Below, piece by piece: positions 14,801-23,395 of a DNA stretch of 43,883 nucleotides. Below the pieces are notes generated by a model. It saw only the letters and a program-made list of their open reading frames with translations. It searched no databases and was not told the DNA's origin. The translations under genes and the position numbers were made by a program. Source of the DNA: a virus. Position 1 is the stretch's first letter; each line of letters begins with the position of its first letter. The DNA lies in IMG/VR virus record IMGVR_UViG_3300008450_000084, positions 1 to 43,883 of that record; one strand, given 5' to 3'.

Positions 14801-17800
14801 CTGATCAATGTACTGATTAAGTTGAGCGATGGACGTCTTATTCGGGTCTAGAGCAATTGTTGCAGGTGCTGGAGCAGGTGTCGGAGCAGGAGCAGGCGCA
14901 GGAGTTGGTGCCGCAGCCGTAACAACTGTTTTGGCAACAGGATCAACCTCAATGATGCTATCTATTGCAGTACCCGCAGGTGCGGCTACTGCGTAAATCT
15001 TCCCAGAGGAATCTTGTACGTTATATGTGCCGTTTCCGTTGCGGGAGATAACAACCGCAAGGCTTCCAGTTGTAGCCCCAAACTTCAACTCACCCGTCAA
15101 AGGATCACGAATACCAATGTCTTGCGGGCGCAACTGCACAACCGTACCCGCCTGAACTCCAGGCTCATACCTCATGGCAACACTGGACTGATCCCTTGAG
15201 TTCATCGCAACAGCGAAACCTTCGTCAGGGAAGATGCTCAAGACCTTGTATTGCTGTGTCGGTACTTGAGGTGCGGCCACACTTTGCGTTGGAGCCTGCG
15301 GGAAGAAGTCTGGACGTTTAGCCTTGGCAACATCAATCGCCCGAGTCACATCTGTTGAATCAGCCGCGTACCCAAGAGACGTAAGGCCTGACTTAACCTG
15401 ATCCAGCGTCTTGCCCGCAGACAGTTGACCAATAACGTAGCTTCCAAGATCAGCAACACTCGTCACTCCAGGCTGAACACCGACCTCTTCAGCAACGGCG
15501 ACTGAGTTTGTCAGCGCCTGCATAGCCCCAGTAGGCCCAATGCCGTCTCTTGTGTATCCAAATGAATAGAGATCCATCAAGATATCTGACGGAGTATCGC
15601 CAGACTTGTACCGATTGATAACATACGCATTCAGATCAGCTTGCGATGTAACTCTAGGATTGACTGGGTATACAGGCGCCGGAGCAGCAGCAGGCGCTAC
15701 ATATTGACCGGGTGCTGCTACAGCTTGTGAATCAATAGGCCCTGGGGCCGCAGTAGGAACAACAGTCGCCGTGCTGGTGTTGACGTTAACAATAGCCCCA
15801 GGCGCAACACTCGTACCACCCGTATCAACGATAGTCTTGGTGCCATCAGCCGTCACAACCGTGGCCGTGCCGTTAGTTGTGTTGACGCTCTGCACCACCG
15901 CGTCTGTAACAGCAGTATTGCCACCTCCAGTAATGCTGGCAGTGTTGGTAGTCTGGTCAACAGTTACAGAGTCTCCCGGATTCACGCCCCCAGGCGTACC
16001 AACGACAGCCGTAGTTCCATCTGAAAGCTCAACAACAGCCTTATCGCCACTGTCGGTTACAGCAATTACTGTCCCAGTGTTCTGCGTTGTGTCGGACGCT
16101 GCGCTATCAGCAGTAACGCCAGCCGTTATGTCCGCACCACTTGTAGTGTCAGATCCTGCCGCGTCAGCAGTAGCGCCAGTAGTAGCGCCATTAGTGGCAC
16201 CTGCAGTGTCAGCTACCGCGTCAACAACAGTTCCTACAGTAGCACCTGTAGTGTCAGTTGCCGCACCAGAGGTGGCCCCAGCAGTAGCACCTGTAGTAGC
16301 ACCTGCAGTAGCACCCGTAGTGGCGCCTGTAGTGTCAACAACAGTTCCGCTGCCTGCAGTGTCAACAACCGTACCTACAGTAGACCCAGTAGTAGCTCCA
16401 GCAGTACCTGTCGTTGCCCCTGCAGTAGAAGCAACCGTTGCGGTGTTGCTGACTTGGTTGGTGTTTACTGTGTCGCCAACCTTGACGTCACCAGTTGTTG
16501 AGACCACCCTGGTGGCGCCATCTTCACTCTTAACAGTCGCAGTGTTGTTGGCGCTATCAACAGAAACAACCTGAGAAGTCGCAAGGGACACCGTCCCACG
16601 ATTGGGATCAACATTGACTGAATCGCCTACTTTTAGGTCTGTCTCAGCTCGTACAGTTGTTGAGTTGCCTGTTTGATCAGCAACGGTTACGGTCCCATCA
16701 GGATTGACAGCAACTACACGGTTTGTCGGAGTCTTGGCAGTCAGTCCCAGGCCAACATAATCTTGAATGACTGTACGGGCTTGCTCCGCAGGAGTCTGAC
16801 CCGAGAACACATCTCCCAAAGTGATGTCATTACCCAGCGCATCGCGGCTCAGAACAATGTTGTTGTCCGTTGTGAACGAACTAGGCAACGACTCGTTTAG
16901 CGTTGCAGGCGTGAAGCCCTGATCAATCGCTACAGCGGACAGCGACCCAAGAGTAACGTTCTGGCCTTGTGCGTTTTGTCCAATTACGGCGTTCGGGTTC
17001 AGAGTGTTGAGATCAACATCTCGCGTACCACTCAACAGTTCTTGCAGAGTGACGTTCTGACCCAGCTTGTCCTTTGCGACTACCGCAGAATCAACAACAG
17101 CGCCACCAGCAAGAATAGACGCAGTAGTACCGCCTCCAAGAGACATTGCAAATATAGATTCAACATTGATTTGCTTGAGGTCATCTACGGTCATCGCCCG
17201 GTCAAGGGTGGTGATCTTCGTAGAAAGCCCTTGACCAACAGTTTCTATCCATTCACCTACCGTCTGCGCAACTGTGGCCTGCAGGTTCTTCGCCATGTAG
17301 GCTTTGATGCCGCCTGTCAGGCTAGAGGTCAAAGCGCCAAGAGTCAGTTTGTCTGCAAGAAACTCAACTGGCGTAACAACTAGCGCGTGCATCAAACCAT
17401 TCTTTATGGCCTGTGATCTTGCGTACTCTTCTGGTACGCCCTGCTTCCTGAGGGTTTCGTATGCTTCTTTTACACCTGACCCAAATGCTTCAAGCCCATC
17501 AACAATTGCGGATGAACCTGCGGCCAGAGTAGCAACTACTGGGGCAGATGCTCCACCTGTCGCAGCGATAGTACCGACTCCAATAGCCGTAGCATACGGA
17601 GCAAACTCCTGAACAATCTCTTTGCCGTTTTCTGACAGCCACCAACCAAAATTGTCTCTTGCAAGTTTTGCAAACATCAAAGGTTGATCTTTGAAGTCTG
17701 CCTTGGCAATATCACGCATCCCCGCTTCAGCGGAGGACTTTTGTTGATCCAATGACCTAGACGTCAACGACTCACCAAGTTGCACCATTGCAGCGCCAAC

Positions 17801-20800
17801 TCGGTCGTAATAGTTGTTGATGTTCCCGCCAGTAGCAGCAGCGCCGGCAGTCGCAAAGTAGCGGACTTGTTCTCCCAAGCCTTGCAAGGACAAGCCAAAC
17901 AGATTAGCTACGGCCCCAGAAACACCATCCAAGTCACCCAGCTTCTTGGTCTGCAGCTTCTTCTCAAGAGCCGCGGCTTGCTCGTTGCTGATAGCCGTTG
18001 CATTAGCCTCAACCAAACGCCTAGCTTCTGCACGGTTTTGATTGCCTACGTTATCCAGTGAGCCAGCAGGGATGTTGTAAATCTTTCCGTCGTACTGGAA
18101 CATCGTCTTGCCGTTCTGGTGGGCAAGGATGGCAGCATCAGTCTTAGATCCCGCACGGGAGCCGTCGTACAGTTCCGTAGCGGTGTAGGTGTTGTAGGTC
18201 TTCGTCTGTCCAGTCTCAGGGTTCGTCCACTCAAACGTTCTGCCTGGGCCAAGTTTTGCCCGCGCATCAGCAAACGCCTGCCCAAACGTCTTAGTCTGCT
18301 TAATCTCGTCTTTGATCGCGCCTTCTTGGGCAGGATCTAGAACCATGTAGTGCTGCTCGTCAGGCCCGACAAAGGTCGTCTTCCCGGCCTCTCTAGCGGC
18401 ATCACTTGCCGCCTTTACAGAACCGAACGTAGTCCCGTCAAAAGCCCCAGCCTGGATCGCCACAACAGGCGAAGACACCATGTGGGTCTTGCCATCAGGC
18501 CCAATGAAGTTGTTGTAGCCCTGAGCCTTAGCGGCCTCCATAGCAGACTTCATGCTGCCGAAGGTGCTGCCATCAAACGTGGTGGCTTCTCTATCTGTAT
18601 CCGCCTGAATCTGCGCAACAGCCCCTGCGTTGAGCCCCGTGTACCGCCTGATCTCATCAGGCGTCGGATCTCTAGGCTCAAGTCCTGCAGCTTCCCGTGC
18701 GCTCTTAAACGCATCAACCACTTCATCCTCAGACATGAAGCGGGCGTCCATCTGCCGAACGATGTCGTCGTACTTCTGGCCCGTGATCTTCTCAACAAAC
18801 GCAGGAGTAATGTTGTACTCCTTCATCACGTTGATGAGATCTTGATCCGTCATCTGCGGATCGTTGAACACCCTGTTCAACTCATCAAACCGCATCTCAT
18901 CAACAGCAATGTTGGCCCTGATCTGGTTGTCTAGGCCCACCTTCGCTGTAGCCTCATCCATACCTGTAAAGGTGGACAGAAGCTCCGCATCAGCATCCGT
19001 TGCGTCCTTACCAGTGATCTGCTTGTAGAACTGGCGGATCTCTTCAGGGGTAGTCGTCTGCTCGTTGATGTACTGAGCAGCAGCAGCCTTCGGGTCTTTC
19101 TGCTGGGAAAGACGGTCAACAAGCTCCTTCTGACGGTCATCCAAGCCGTAATAGCTGGCATCGCTAATGATCCCGGCCTTCTTCAGTTCGTCCAGCGCAG
19201 GGCCAGCCTTGAAGACCTTTTGCAGTTCTTGCTGGGCCTGCCCAATTGCCCATTTGACCGCGGACTCAGACAGATCACCACCATCAATACCCGAGCGCAG
19301 CATCGTCGTAATGAACGACTGTGTACGCGCATCAGCATCCTTGAACTGAGGGATCTGATTTAGGCCATATGCCAGCAAGCCTTCCTTGGCGGCATTAGCC
19401 AGCATCGCACCAGCATCAATGTCTTGGCCTTGAACCGCAGCACTGATTGACTGCTTGATTGTGCTCTTTACCGCGTCCGGAAGACTATCGAAGCCGGGAA
19501 TCTTGGCAGTGCCATAGTCAACAGCACCAGCAACCAGCGTGTTTAGGGCTGCAGTCTCAACGTCTTGCCCGAGAACAACTGCTCTTGTAGCTTGATTGGC
19601 AACATTGCTGATCAGCTTGATCCCCTCGGGATTGCTGAACATGGTCTTAGCGGTCTCACCAGCAAGTTGTCCTGCTTGAGCACCAGCCCAAGAGGCAACA
19701 GAGGACTTAACGGCGGACTCAATGTCTCCACCATTCAACACAGTGTTAATTACCGTGTTTCCGATGAAAGCGTTAGTGGCCGCAGATGCAGAAATACCCA
19801 AACCAGTCGTGATAGACCCGCCAATAACGGCTCCAATGGCGGGGTTCATGGTCACAGCCATGACGGCCAATTGCGAGAGAGCACGAAGACCATACTTGTC
19901 TTCGCCGGGGTTGTGAATGTTGGAACTTACATATTTGCCGTTGGTATCGTAAACATCCGTTCTATAAAAACCTTGTCCATATTCAGGTGCAGCGACTGAT
20001 TTTGAGTACCCACTGAAAACAGACTGGCCTGTGTCCTGTTCTGTTTGCCCAACTAAATCGTATGTCTTCTGTACCTCTGCGCCATCAAGAGTGGCGAACT
20101 CTCCAGCGTATTGTTCTGTTGGGTTACCTGACTCAACAGAAGCACCAGTAGGCTGATACCTCGACTCAAACTTTAGATTGGCAAACGGATTTGAACCCGA
20201 CGCGGCAGACGGCGCAGGCGAGGGCGCAGCGGCAGGCTGCTCTGCTACAGGTTGCGCCGCCTGTTGCGCAACGGGTTGCGGGGCCTGCTGTTGCGTCTTC
20301 TGCGCTTCAGCAACACTGCTCCCAAAGATAGGCGTCAACTCAAGAACCGCACCCTTGGCGTTCCCATAAACAGAGTTGTCGCTGATCGTGCTGTTTTGAA
20401 AGCTAGAGTTGTTTTCAGCCCAGCCGCCAATCGCGTATTGCTGCGTAGGCGTCTGCTGGTCGTCATAGATGCTATTGCCCTGGATTACGTTGTTTGATAC
20501 GTTTGAAGTCGTATGAACGCCGATGCCAGAAGCATTCGCAAAGCCTAGATAAGAAGACGACTCCTGACCGTTGTTAAAGATCGCGTTGTCTTTAATGACG
20601 GAGTTAGATACGTCCGTCAGCGAAATGCCATCTGCAGCGCAGTTGGAAATCTTGTTGCCGTAGACCTGCAGGTTCTGACCACCAAGCTCAAGACCACTGC
20701 CAGAGATATCCATCCTACGAGAGCCGTCGATCACATTGTTTGCAATCGTGACGTTCTTGCCAGTGTGATTCATGAACAGCGTAGATTCGCCGTTATTTAC

Positions 20801-21598
20801 ACAGGTGTTGTTGGAAAACTGCCCGCCATCTGGCATAAAGTAGGCGGCTGACCAGTTGTTGTCCTTAAACGTGTTATTTACCACGTTTATGTTCTTAGAT
20901 TGATATTGGCCTTCACCGCCAGCGTAAATAGCGGGGCCACCCATCTTGGTAGATTGCGGGTTCCCTGTATTTGCAAAAACAGAGTTTTGGATGGTTACGT
21001 TTTGAGAGCCACCAAGGTCAACCCCGGTATACGGGGTATTTTGAACGCCGCTGTTTGCAAAATTGACGTCAGACACATTTCTGATTTCAACAAGAGCCCG
21101 CGACCCCCTTGGATTATTGCCGCCATCAAACGTAACTCCGTTAATATTTACAGAGCTACTTTGGTGTATTACTCGCGCAAGTGGCATATCAGGAGAGTAG
21201 TTCTCCCCCGCCAAAAAAACAGTTTCCCCAGCACCGTCTCCTATAAGCGTAACATTAGACGGTATGTTCAGAGCGCTGCTAAAAGTGTATGTGCCTGCTG
21301 GGAAGTAAAAAGTGCCCCCAAGAATTAGCGCCCTGTTTAGCGCCTTAACATCCACAACTCCAGAAATGCCAAAAGCCTCCTGCACATTTACTTGCGCATC
21401 GGATGCAGTACGCGTCGCTCCCCCCTTGAACCCCATGTCATAAAAGGCATCAATATCGGAATCTGGAATACCAGCAATTGCCAGCTCATCTGGCGTGACG
21501 CTGTTCTCATTGAACCAAGCAATCCTTTGTGATCCGCTTTTTGTCGCCCAATCACTAGGCAGCATTGACGCAACATCACGAATACTTGGGTTTGCCAT
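11804..21598 (-). CDS. Giant 3264-aa multidomain virion protein: beta-helix, ejection-like middle, repeat modules
   Basis: One uninterrupted 9.8-kb frame. Residues about 1-60 form a small helical N-domain. Residues 70-425 form a right-handed beta-helix of the pectate-lyase-3/tailspike type (GTFYFPAGTYTF; NVTLIGDGAGETVF; many NNVI and DNSVYGN turns). An Ala/Pro/Gln linker follows at 430-470. Residues 560-1600 are helical and partly hydrophobic (for example YATAIGVGTIAATGG near 1340), like an ejection or pilot protein. From about 1620 to 2720 about 12 beta-barrel-like repeats are interspersed with Ala-Pro and helical linkers. About 2790-2970 holds decapeptide repeats. The C-terminus has AKGGL and DIPAMLADGEFVFPADVV, a motif I recall from other phage virion proteins. 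Probably virion-associated; a combined host-attachment and ejection role is inferred. Confidence 0.75.
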   Translation of the reverse strand: MANPSIRDVASMLPSDWATKSGSQRIAWFNENSVTPDELAIAGIPDSDIDAFYDMGFKGGATRTASDAQVNVQEAFGISGVVDVKALNRALILGGTFYFPAGTYTFSSALNIPSNVTLIGDGAGETVFLAGENYSPDMPLARVIHQSSSVNINGVTFDGGNNPRGSRALVEIRNVSDVNFANSGVQNTPYTGVDLGGSQNVTIQNSVFANTGNPQSTKMGGPAIYAGGEGQYQSKNINVVNNTFKDNNWSAAYFMPDGGQFSNNTCVNNGESTLFMNHTGKNVTIANNVIDGSRRMDISGSGLELGGQNLQVYGNKISNCAADGISLTDVSNSVIKDNAIFNNGQESSSYLGFANASGIGVHTTSNVSNNVIQGNSIYDDQQTPTQQYAIGGWAENNSSFQNSTISDNSVYGNAKGAVLELTPIFGSSVAEAQKTQQQAPQPVAQQAAQPVAEQPAAAPSPAPSAASGSNPFANLKFESRYQPTGASVESGNPTEQYAGEFATLDGAEVQKTYDLVGQTEQDTGQSVFSGYSKSVAAPEYGQGFYRTDVYDTNGKYVSSNIHNPGEDKYGLRALSQLAVMAVTMNPAIGAVIGGSITTGLGISASAATNAFIGNTVINTVLNGGDIESAVKSSVASWAGAQAGQLAGETAKTMFSNPEGIKLISNVANQATRAVVLGQDVETAALNTLVAGAVDYGTAKIPGFDSLPDAVKSTIKQSISAAVQGQDIDAGAMLANAAKEGLLAYGLNQIPQFKDADARTQSFITTMLRSGIDGGDLSESAVKWAIGQAQQELQKVFKAGPALDELKKAGIISDASYYGLDDRQKELVDRLSQQKDPKAAAAQYINEQTTTPEEIRQFYKQITGKDATDADAELLSTFTGMDEATAKVGLDNQIRANIAVDEMRFDELNRVFNDPQMTDQDLINVMKEYNITPAFVEKITGQKYDDIVRQMDARFMSEDEVVDAFKSAREAAGLEPRDPTPDEIRRYTGLNAGAVAQIQADTDREATTFDGSTFGSMKSAMEAAKAQGYNNFIGPDGKTHMVSSPVVAIQAGAFDGTTFGSVKAASDAAREAGKTTFVGPDEQHYMVLDPAQEGAIKDEIKQTKTFGQAFADARAKLGPGRTFEWTNPETGQTKTYNTYTATELYDGSRAGSKTDAAILAHQNGKTMFQYDGKIYNIPAGSLDNVGNQNRAEARRLVEANATAISNEQAAALEKKLQTKKLGDLDGVSGAVANLFGLSLQGLGEQVRYFATAGAAATGGNINNYYDRVGAAMVQLGESLTSRSLDQQKSSAEAGMRDIAKADFKDQPLMFAKLARDNFGWWLSENGKEIVQEFAPYATAIGVGTIAATGGASAPVVATLAAGSSAIVDGLEAFGSGVKEAYETLRKQGVPEEYARSQAIKNGLMHALVVTPVEFLADKLTLGALTSSLTGGIKAYMAKNLQATVAQTVGEWIETVGQGLSTKITTLDRAMTVDDLKQINVESIFAMSLGGGTTASILAGGAVVDSAVVAKDKLGQNVTLQELLSGTRDVDLNTLNPNAVIGQNAQGQNVTLGSLSAVAIDQGFTPATLNESLPSSFTTDNNIVLSRDALGNDITLGDVFSGQTPAEQARTVIQDYVGLGLTAKTPTNRVVAVNPDGTVTVADQTGNSTTVRAETDLKVGDSVNVDPNRGTVSLATSQVVSVDSANNTATVKSEDGATRVVSTTGDVKVGDTVNTNQVSNTATVASTAGATTGTAGATTGSTVGTVVDTAGSGTVVDTTGATTGATAGATTGATAGATSGAATDTTGATVGTVVDAVADTAGATNGATTGATADAAGSDTTSGADITAGVTADSAASDTTQNTGTVIAVTDSGDKAVVELSDGTTAVVGTPGGVNPGDSVTVDQTTNTASITGGGNTAVTDAVVQSVNTTNGTATVVTADGTKTIVDTGGTSVAPGAIVNVNTSTATVVPTAAPGPIDSQAVAAPGQYVAPAAAPAPVYPVNPRVTSQADLNAYVINRYKSGDTPSDILMDLYSFGYTRDGIGPTGAMQALTNSVAVAEEVGVQPGVTSVADLGSYVIGQLSAGKTLDQVKSGLTSLGYAADSTDVTRAIDVAKAKRPDFFPQAPTQSVAAPQVPTQQYKVLSIFPDEGFAVAMNSRDQSSVAMRYEPGVQAGTVVQLRPQDIGIRDPLTGELKFGATTGSLAVVISRNGNGTYNVQDSSGKIYAVAAPAGTAIDSIIEVDPVAKTVVTAAAPTPAPAPAPTPAPAPATIALDPNKTSIAQLNQYIDQALASGKSFDQVANAMQAAGYSSAYIDQKRQDAKDGTATDETDWALFFKQREDQARREEELRLNPPAAPTQISGWVLSVDAENAVIQDGFGNRTLVTAFPGMKVGGQYTINLQNQTMTNPYTGEVTSLTGPAPTGRIEGKIVDVGQYGDTATVALANGSVVQVAAGNPGESFTFGESVTVDTQAGTRLAPAYKVTTNQATVVATNETGTKAIVESQDGTTAIVDAPFGVTTGDTVAVDPATNTAVLTTEPTPVETITEPVTTPSVEPTTEPTVEPSTVVAVNNDNTLAVVQSPTGETSVVQTSPDINVGDSVTVDPVTNTATKADAVVNTVADTAIDLTTDNQAIVVATNDTGTKAIVESPDGTTAIVDTPSGVTTGDSVTVDSTNNTATTVEDTTVTDAATQTDTTQTAVVVAVNDDGTKAVVETNDGNVKVVETVDPVNTGDTVSVDPTTNTATKTDVAVDGNQVVNTDTGVAVDTATGVATNPNTGIEVDTNTGVVVNPDANTAVDTSANTATTVNPDTNTQTNVDTSTGTTTTVDAATGTETVVDPTTNTQTTVDPNANTQTATDVTTGTTTTVDANTGTQTTVDPTTNTQTTTDPNANTQTSVDNNTGVTTTVDANTGTQTAVDAATNTQTTVDPNAGVQTTVDPNANTQTVTDTASGITTTVDANTGTQTTVDPTSNTQTAVDLTTNTQTSTDAGTKTNIDEPEIPPADPRIAQLQERIDQLVQAGLDETAATNAAMSELTGQLATLTQAQTAQELAAAKAAEEAARKKRMQSGLQMLAPAAGKPADVLPTVSPLQTSGAAKFISPLAAFLSQVERNDYTPTPRQQQPMTPSQPMEQPDRYAYGKEQSIDELLDPYGERKSEEAPAFKAGGLATPLFAMGTRYGQYAKGGLNVVHHSGKARVDFRRGDAVTGPGDGQSDDIPAMLADGEFVFPADVVAALGNGSTKAGSDKLYDMMHSIRAHARSSGPKDLPPPAKSPLEYLKKTSKQKSARG
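12690..13226 (-). repeat. Tandem decapeptide repeats in the giant protein (about 17 copies)
   Basis: About 17 units of 30 bases, each encoding a variant of VDPNANTQTT, VDANTGTQTT or TDVTTGTTTT. Degenerate copies continue upstream to about 13400. The units share strong protein similarity but vary at third codon positions. Asp at position 2 and Thr/Gln at alternating positions suggest a beta-roll or an extended, disordered spacer; which is not decidable by eye. Confidence 0.85.
13430..16735 (-). repeat. About 12 dispersed beta-barrel-like repeats of about 45 residues in the giant protein
   Basis: Units follow the pattern VVAVNxDGTxAVVExxDGTT then a valine-rich strand, VxxGDxVxVDPxTNTAT. The most alike are encoded at roughly 13450-14210, with further ones toward 16735, separated by Ala/Pro-rich or helical linkers. 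The short strands with a conserved G-D turn look like small SH3/KOW-type or OB-type barrels. The fold is inference; the periodicity is seen directly. Confidence 0.75.
16140..16440 (-). repeat. Low-complexity Thr/Gly/Ala tract in the giant protein
   Basis: Short repeats built from AGCACCTGTAGT-like units encode runs such as TTGATAGATTGATAGAT and ATTGATADAAGSDTT. The tract links two of the beta-barrel-like units and is expected to be flexible. The near-identical short units could change copy number by slippage. Confidence 0.75.
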
Positions 21599-21599
21599 A

Positions 21600-21941
21600 T
21601 CAATTTACCGCAGGGTTTATCGCGCCTAGCAGAGCCTGAGCCCACTCTTGCCAGTCGTCGTAGATGTCTGTTGCTGGGATTGCTTCGTTGGTGAAGACGT
21701 CAATCGCCTTCAAGCCATTGCCCCAGAGCTTCCAGTCTGTGTTCTGGCTTGGAATCTCGAGATGATTGACAGCGTACTGTTCTGCCATCAGGCTTGCCCA
21801 AGAGTCAAAGGTGTGATACCTCGGATCATAGACAAGCGGAGAACTTCCCGCCACCCCATTCGACTCCGGGGCAAGGCCAAATGTAGCCACCAGCAGTGGC
21901 GAGAACCCAATGCCAAATAACGCTACTGAACGTGGCGTCAT
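21600..21941 (-). CDS. Hypothetical virion-operon protein (113 aa)
   Basis: 113 residues. The start region is hydrophobic (VALFGIGFSPLLVATFGLAP), followed by a polar Trp-rich part (TFDSWASLMAEQYAVNHLEI; TDWKLWGNGLKAIDVFTNEA; DIYDDWQEWAQALLGAINPA). The pattern, with one alpha-helical domain, resembles small proteins beside fibre genes in environmental phages; no function is known to me. The N-terminal hydrophobic run could be a membrane or signal segment. It overlaps the upstream repeat-protein gene by four bases and is one base from the giant gene, so it may assist or attach one of them. Confidence 0.6.
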   Translation of the reverse strand: MTPRSVALFGIGFSPLLVATFGLAPESNGVAGSSPLVYDPRYHTFDSWASLMAEQYAVNHLEIPSQNTDWKLWGNGLKAIDVFTNEAIPATDIYDDWQEWAQALLGAINPAVN

Positions 21942-23392
21942 GTCAGCCTCGTCACCACTGTGGTGAACCCGTTCGTTTCAATGGACTGAGACAACGTACC
22001 CACAAACCTGCCGTTGCGAGTCACCTGCAACGTATCCGTCAGGGCATACAGAGCCGCCAGCTCTTCAATCATCACCCCAGGATTGTCAGTCGTGTAAGTC
22101 AGACCAGCAGTTGTTTCAACAGTTATCGTCCCATTCCTAGCTTCTGCGATGGATTGAACGATGTCATCTACCGCTCTGAAGTTAGTGCCCACAGTCAACG
22201 GTGTCGAGTCAAGCCCATTGAGCTTGTATATCTGCTGCAGCAATCTGGCCTGGGCTCTGGTGATCGTGTACGTCCCAAGTTCTACCGCAGCAGAGAAGAA
22301 CTGGTTAGTGTTGACGTACAGCGACGGCAGCAGATTAACTGGCCCAGGCGCAACCGTTGGTGAATAGAAGACCTGACTGTTTACAAGCAGCGCAGGAACT
22401 AACCTTGTGTCAACAGTTGGCGAATAGAACGTGTTGGGGTTCGTGTAGAGCCCCGGATTCAGGAAACTCTGAGCAGTGACAGACGCTAAGTAGAACGTCT
22501 GGGTGTTGTTGTACCTTGCTGGATCTAAGCTGTACGTCCCAACAACCGTAGGCGTGTAGAACGTATTGCTGTTGGTGAACAGCGCAGGCAGAAGCTCATT
22601 CGAGGCCTCAACGACAGGCGAATAGAACGTCTGAGTGTTCGTGTAGAGCGAAGGCAGCAGCGTGATGTCTGTGCTGACAGTCGCGCTGTAGAACGTCTGC
22701 GAGTTGACTACAAGGCTCGGCAGCAGTTCATTTTCTGCCTGTACCGTAGCGCTGTAGAAATTCTGAGTATTCGTTACCAGCGACGGGCTAAGAGCATATG
22801 AACTCGCAACCGTTGCTGAGTAGAAGGTGTTTGTGTTTGTGTATAGCCCAGGCAGCAGCGTATTGCTGAACGTGACTGTGGGCGAATAGAACGTCTGCGT
22901 ATTGACGTACAGCGACGGCAATAGCTCAGTAAACTGGAAGACTGTAGGAGAGTAGAAGGTCTGACTATTCGTGTACAGCGATGGCAGCAGTTCGTTGCTG
23001 GCGCTAACAGTTGCCGAATAGAAGGTCTGTGTATTGGTGTAGAGAGCCGGAGCTAGATCATTGCTGACCGAGACAGTAGGCGCATAGAACGCATTGGCGT
23101 TGTCAAACCTTGCAGGCAGTAGTTCATTACTTGACGCAACTACTGGCGTGTAGAAGGTATTAGTGTTTGTGTAAAGCGCAGGCGTAAGCGTGTTGCTGGC
23201 TGCAACAGTCGCCGCGTAGAAGGTGTTTGTGTTGTCGTACCGACTAGGCTGGAGATCAACTGTTCCAGCGGTTACTGTCGGTGTGTAGAAATCATTGCTG
23301 TTAGTGAACAGCGATGGCGATAGGTTTTGTACCGCAGCATCTGCTTGGAATGCGTCACTCTGAAACGCATTACTCTGAAATGCCGCGGCCAT
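21938..23392 (-). CDS. Repeat-rich virion protein with sixteen 22-aa repeats (484 aa)
   Basis: 484 residues. The N-terminus has a short AFQSN/AFQSD/AFQAD repeat (residues 4-19). Residues 24-376 are 16 units of about 22 residues with consensus LLPSLYTNTQTFYSATV plus five variable residues. The C-terminal domain (about 380-484) reads ITRAQARLLQQIYKLNGLDS, then TVGTNFRAVDDIVQSIAEAR and repeats of IxxxTxxT. A similar C-terminal domain is, from memory, present in other phage structural proteins. A fibrous or shell-decorating role is inferred. It follows the methyltransferase and glycosyltransferase genes; its many Thr and Ser residues could be modification targets, but that is speculation. Confidence 0.7.
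   Translation of the reverse strand: MAAAFQSNAFQSDAFQADAAVQNLSPSLFTNSNDFYTPTVTAGTVDLQPSRYDNTNTFYAATVAASNTLTPALYTNTNTFYTPVVASSNELLPARFDNANAFYAPTVSVSNDLAPALYTNTQTFYSATVSASNELLPSLYTNSQTFYSPTVFQFTELLPSLYVNTQTFYSPTVTFSNTLLPGLYTNTNTFYSATVASSYALSPSLVTNTQNFYSATVQAENELLPSLVVNSQTFYSATVSTDITLLPSLYTNTQTFYSPVVEASNELLPALFTNSNTFYTPTVVGTYSLDPARYNNTQTFYLASVTAQSFLNPGLYTNPNTFYSPTVDTRLVPALLVNSQVFYSPTVAPGPVNLLPSLYVNTNQFFSAAVELGTYTITRAQARLLQQIYKLNGLDSTPLTVGTNFRAVDDIVQSIAEARNGTITVETTAGLTYTTDNPGVMIEELAALYALTDTLQVTRNGRFVGTLSQSIETNGFTTVVTRLT
22267..23323 (-). repeat. Sixteen tandem 66-base repeats
   Basis: Each unit encodes L-L-P-S-L-Y-T-N-T-Q-T-F-Y-S-A-T-V and five free residues; aromatic positions F-Y and the P and N are nearly invariant. 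The alternating hydrophobic pattern suggests a stack of short beta strands (beta-solenoid or beta-prism-like), though no fold is proven. Confidence 0.9.
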
Positions 23393-23395
23393 TGC

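Noticed and set aside
15771-16574. Plus-strand Val/Ala/Pro-rich open frame of 267 codons
   Set aside because: Low-complexity antisense reading of the Thr/Gly/Ala tract; the apparent membrane protein is an artefact of composition.
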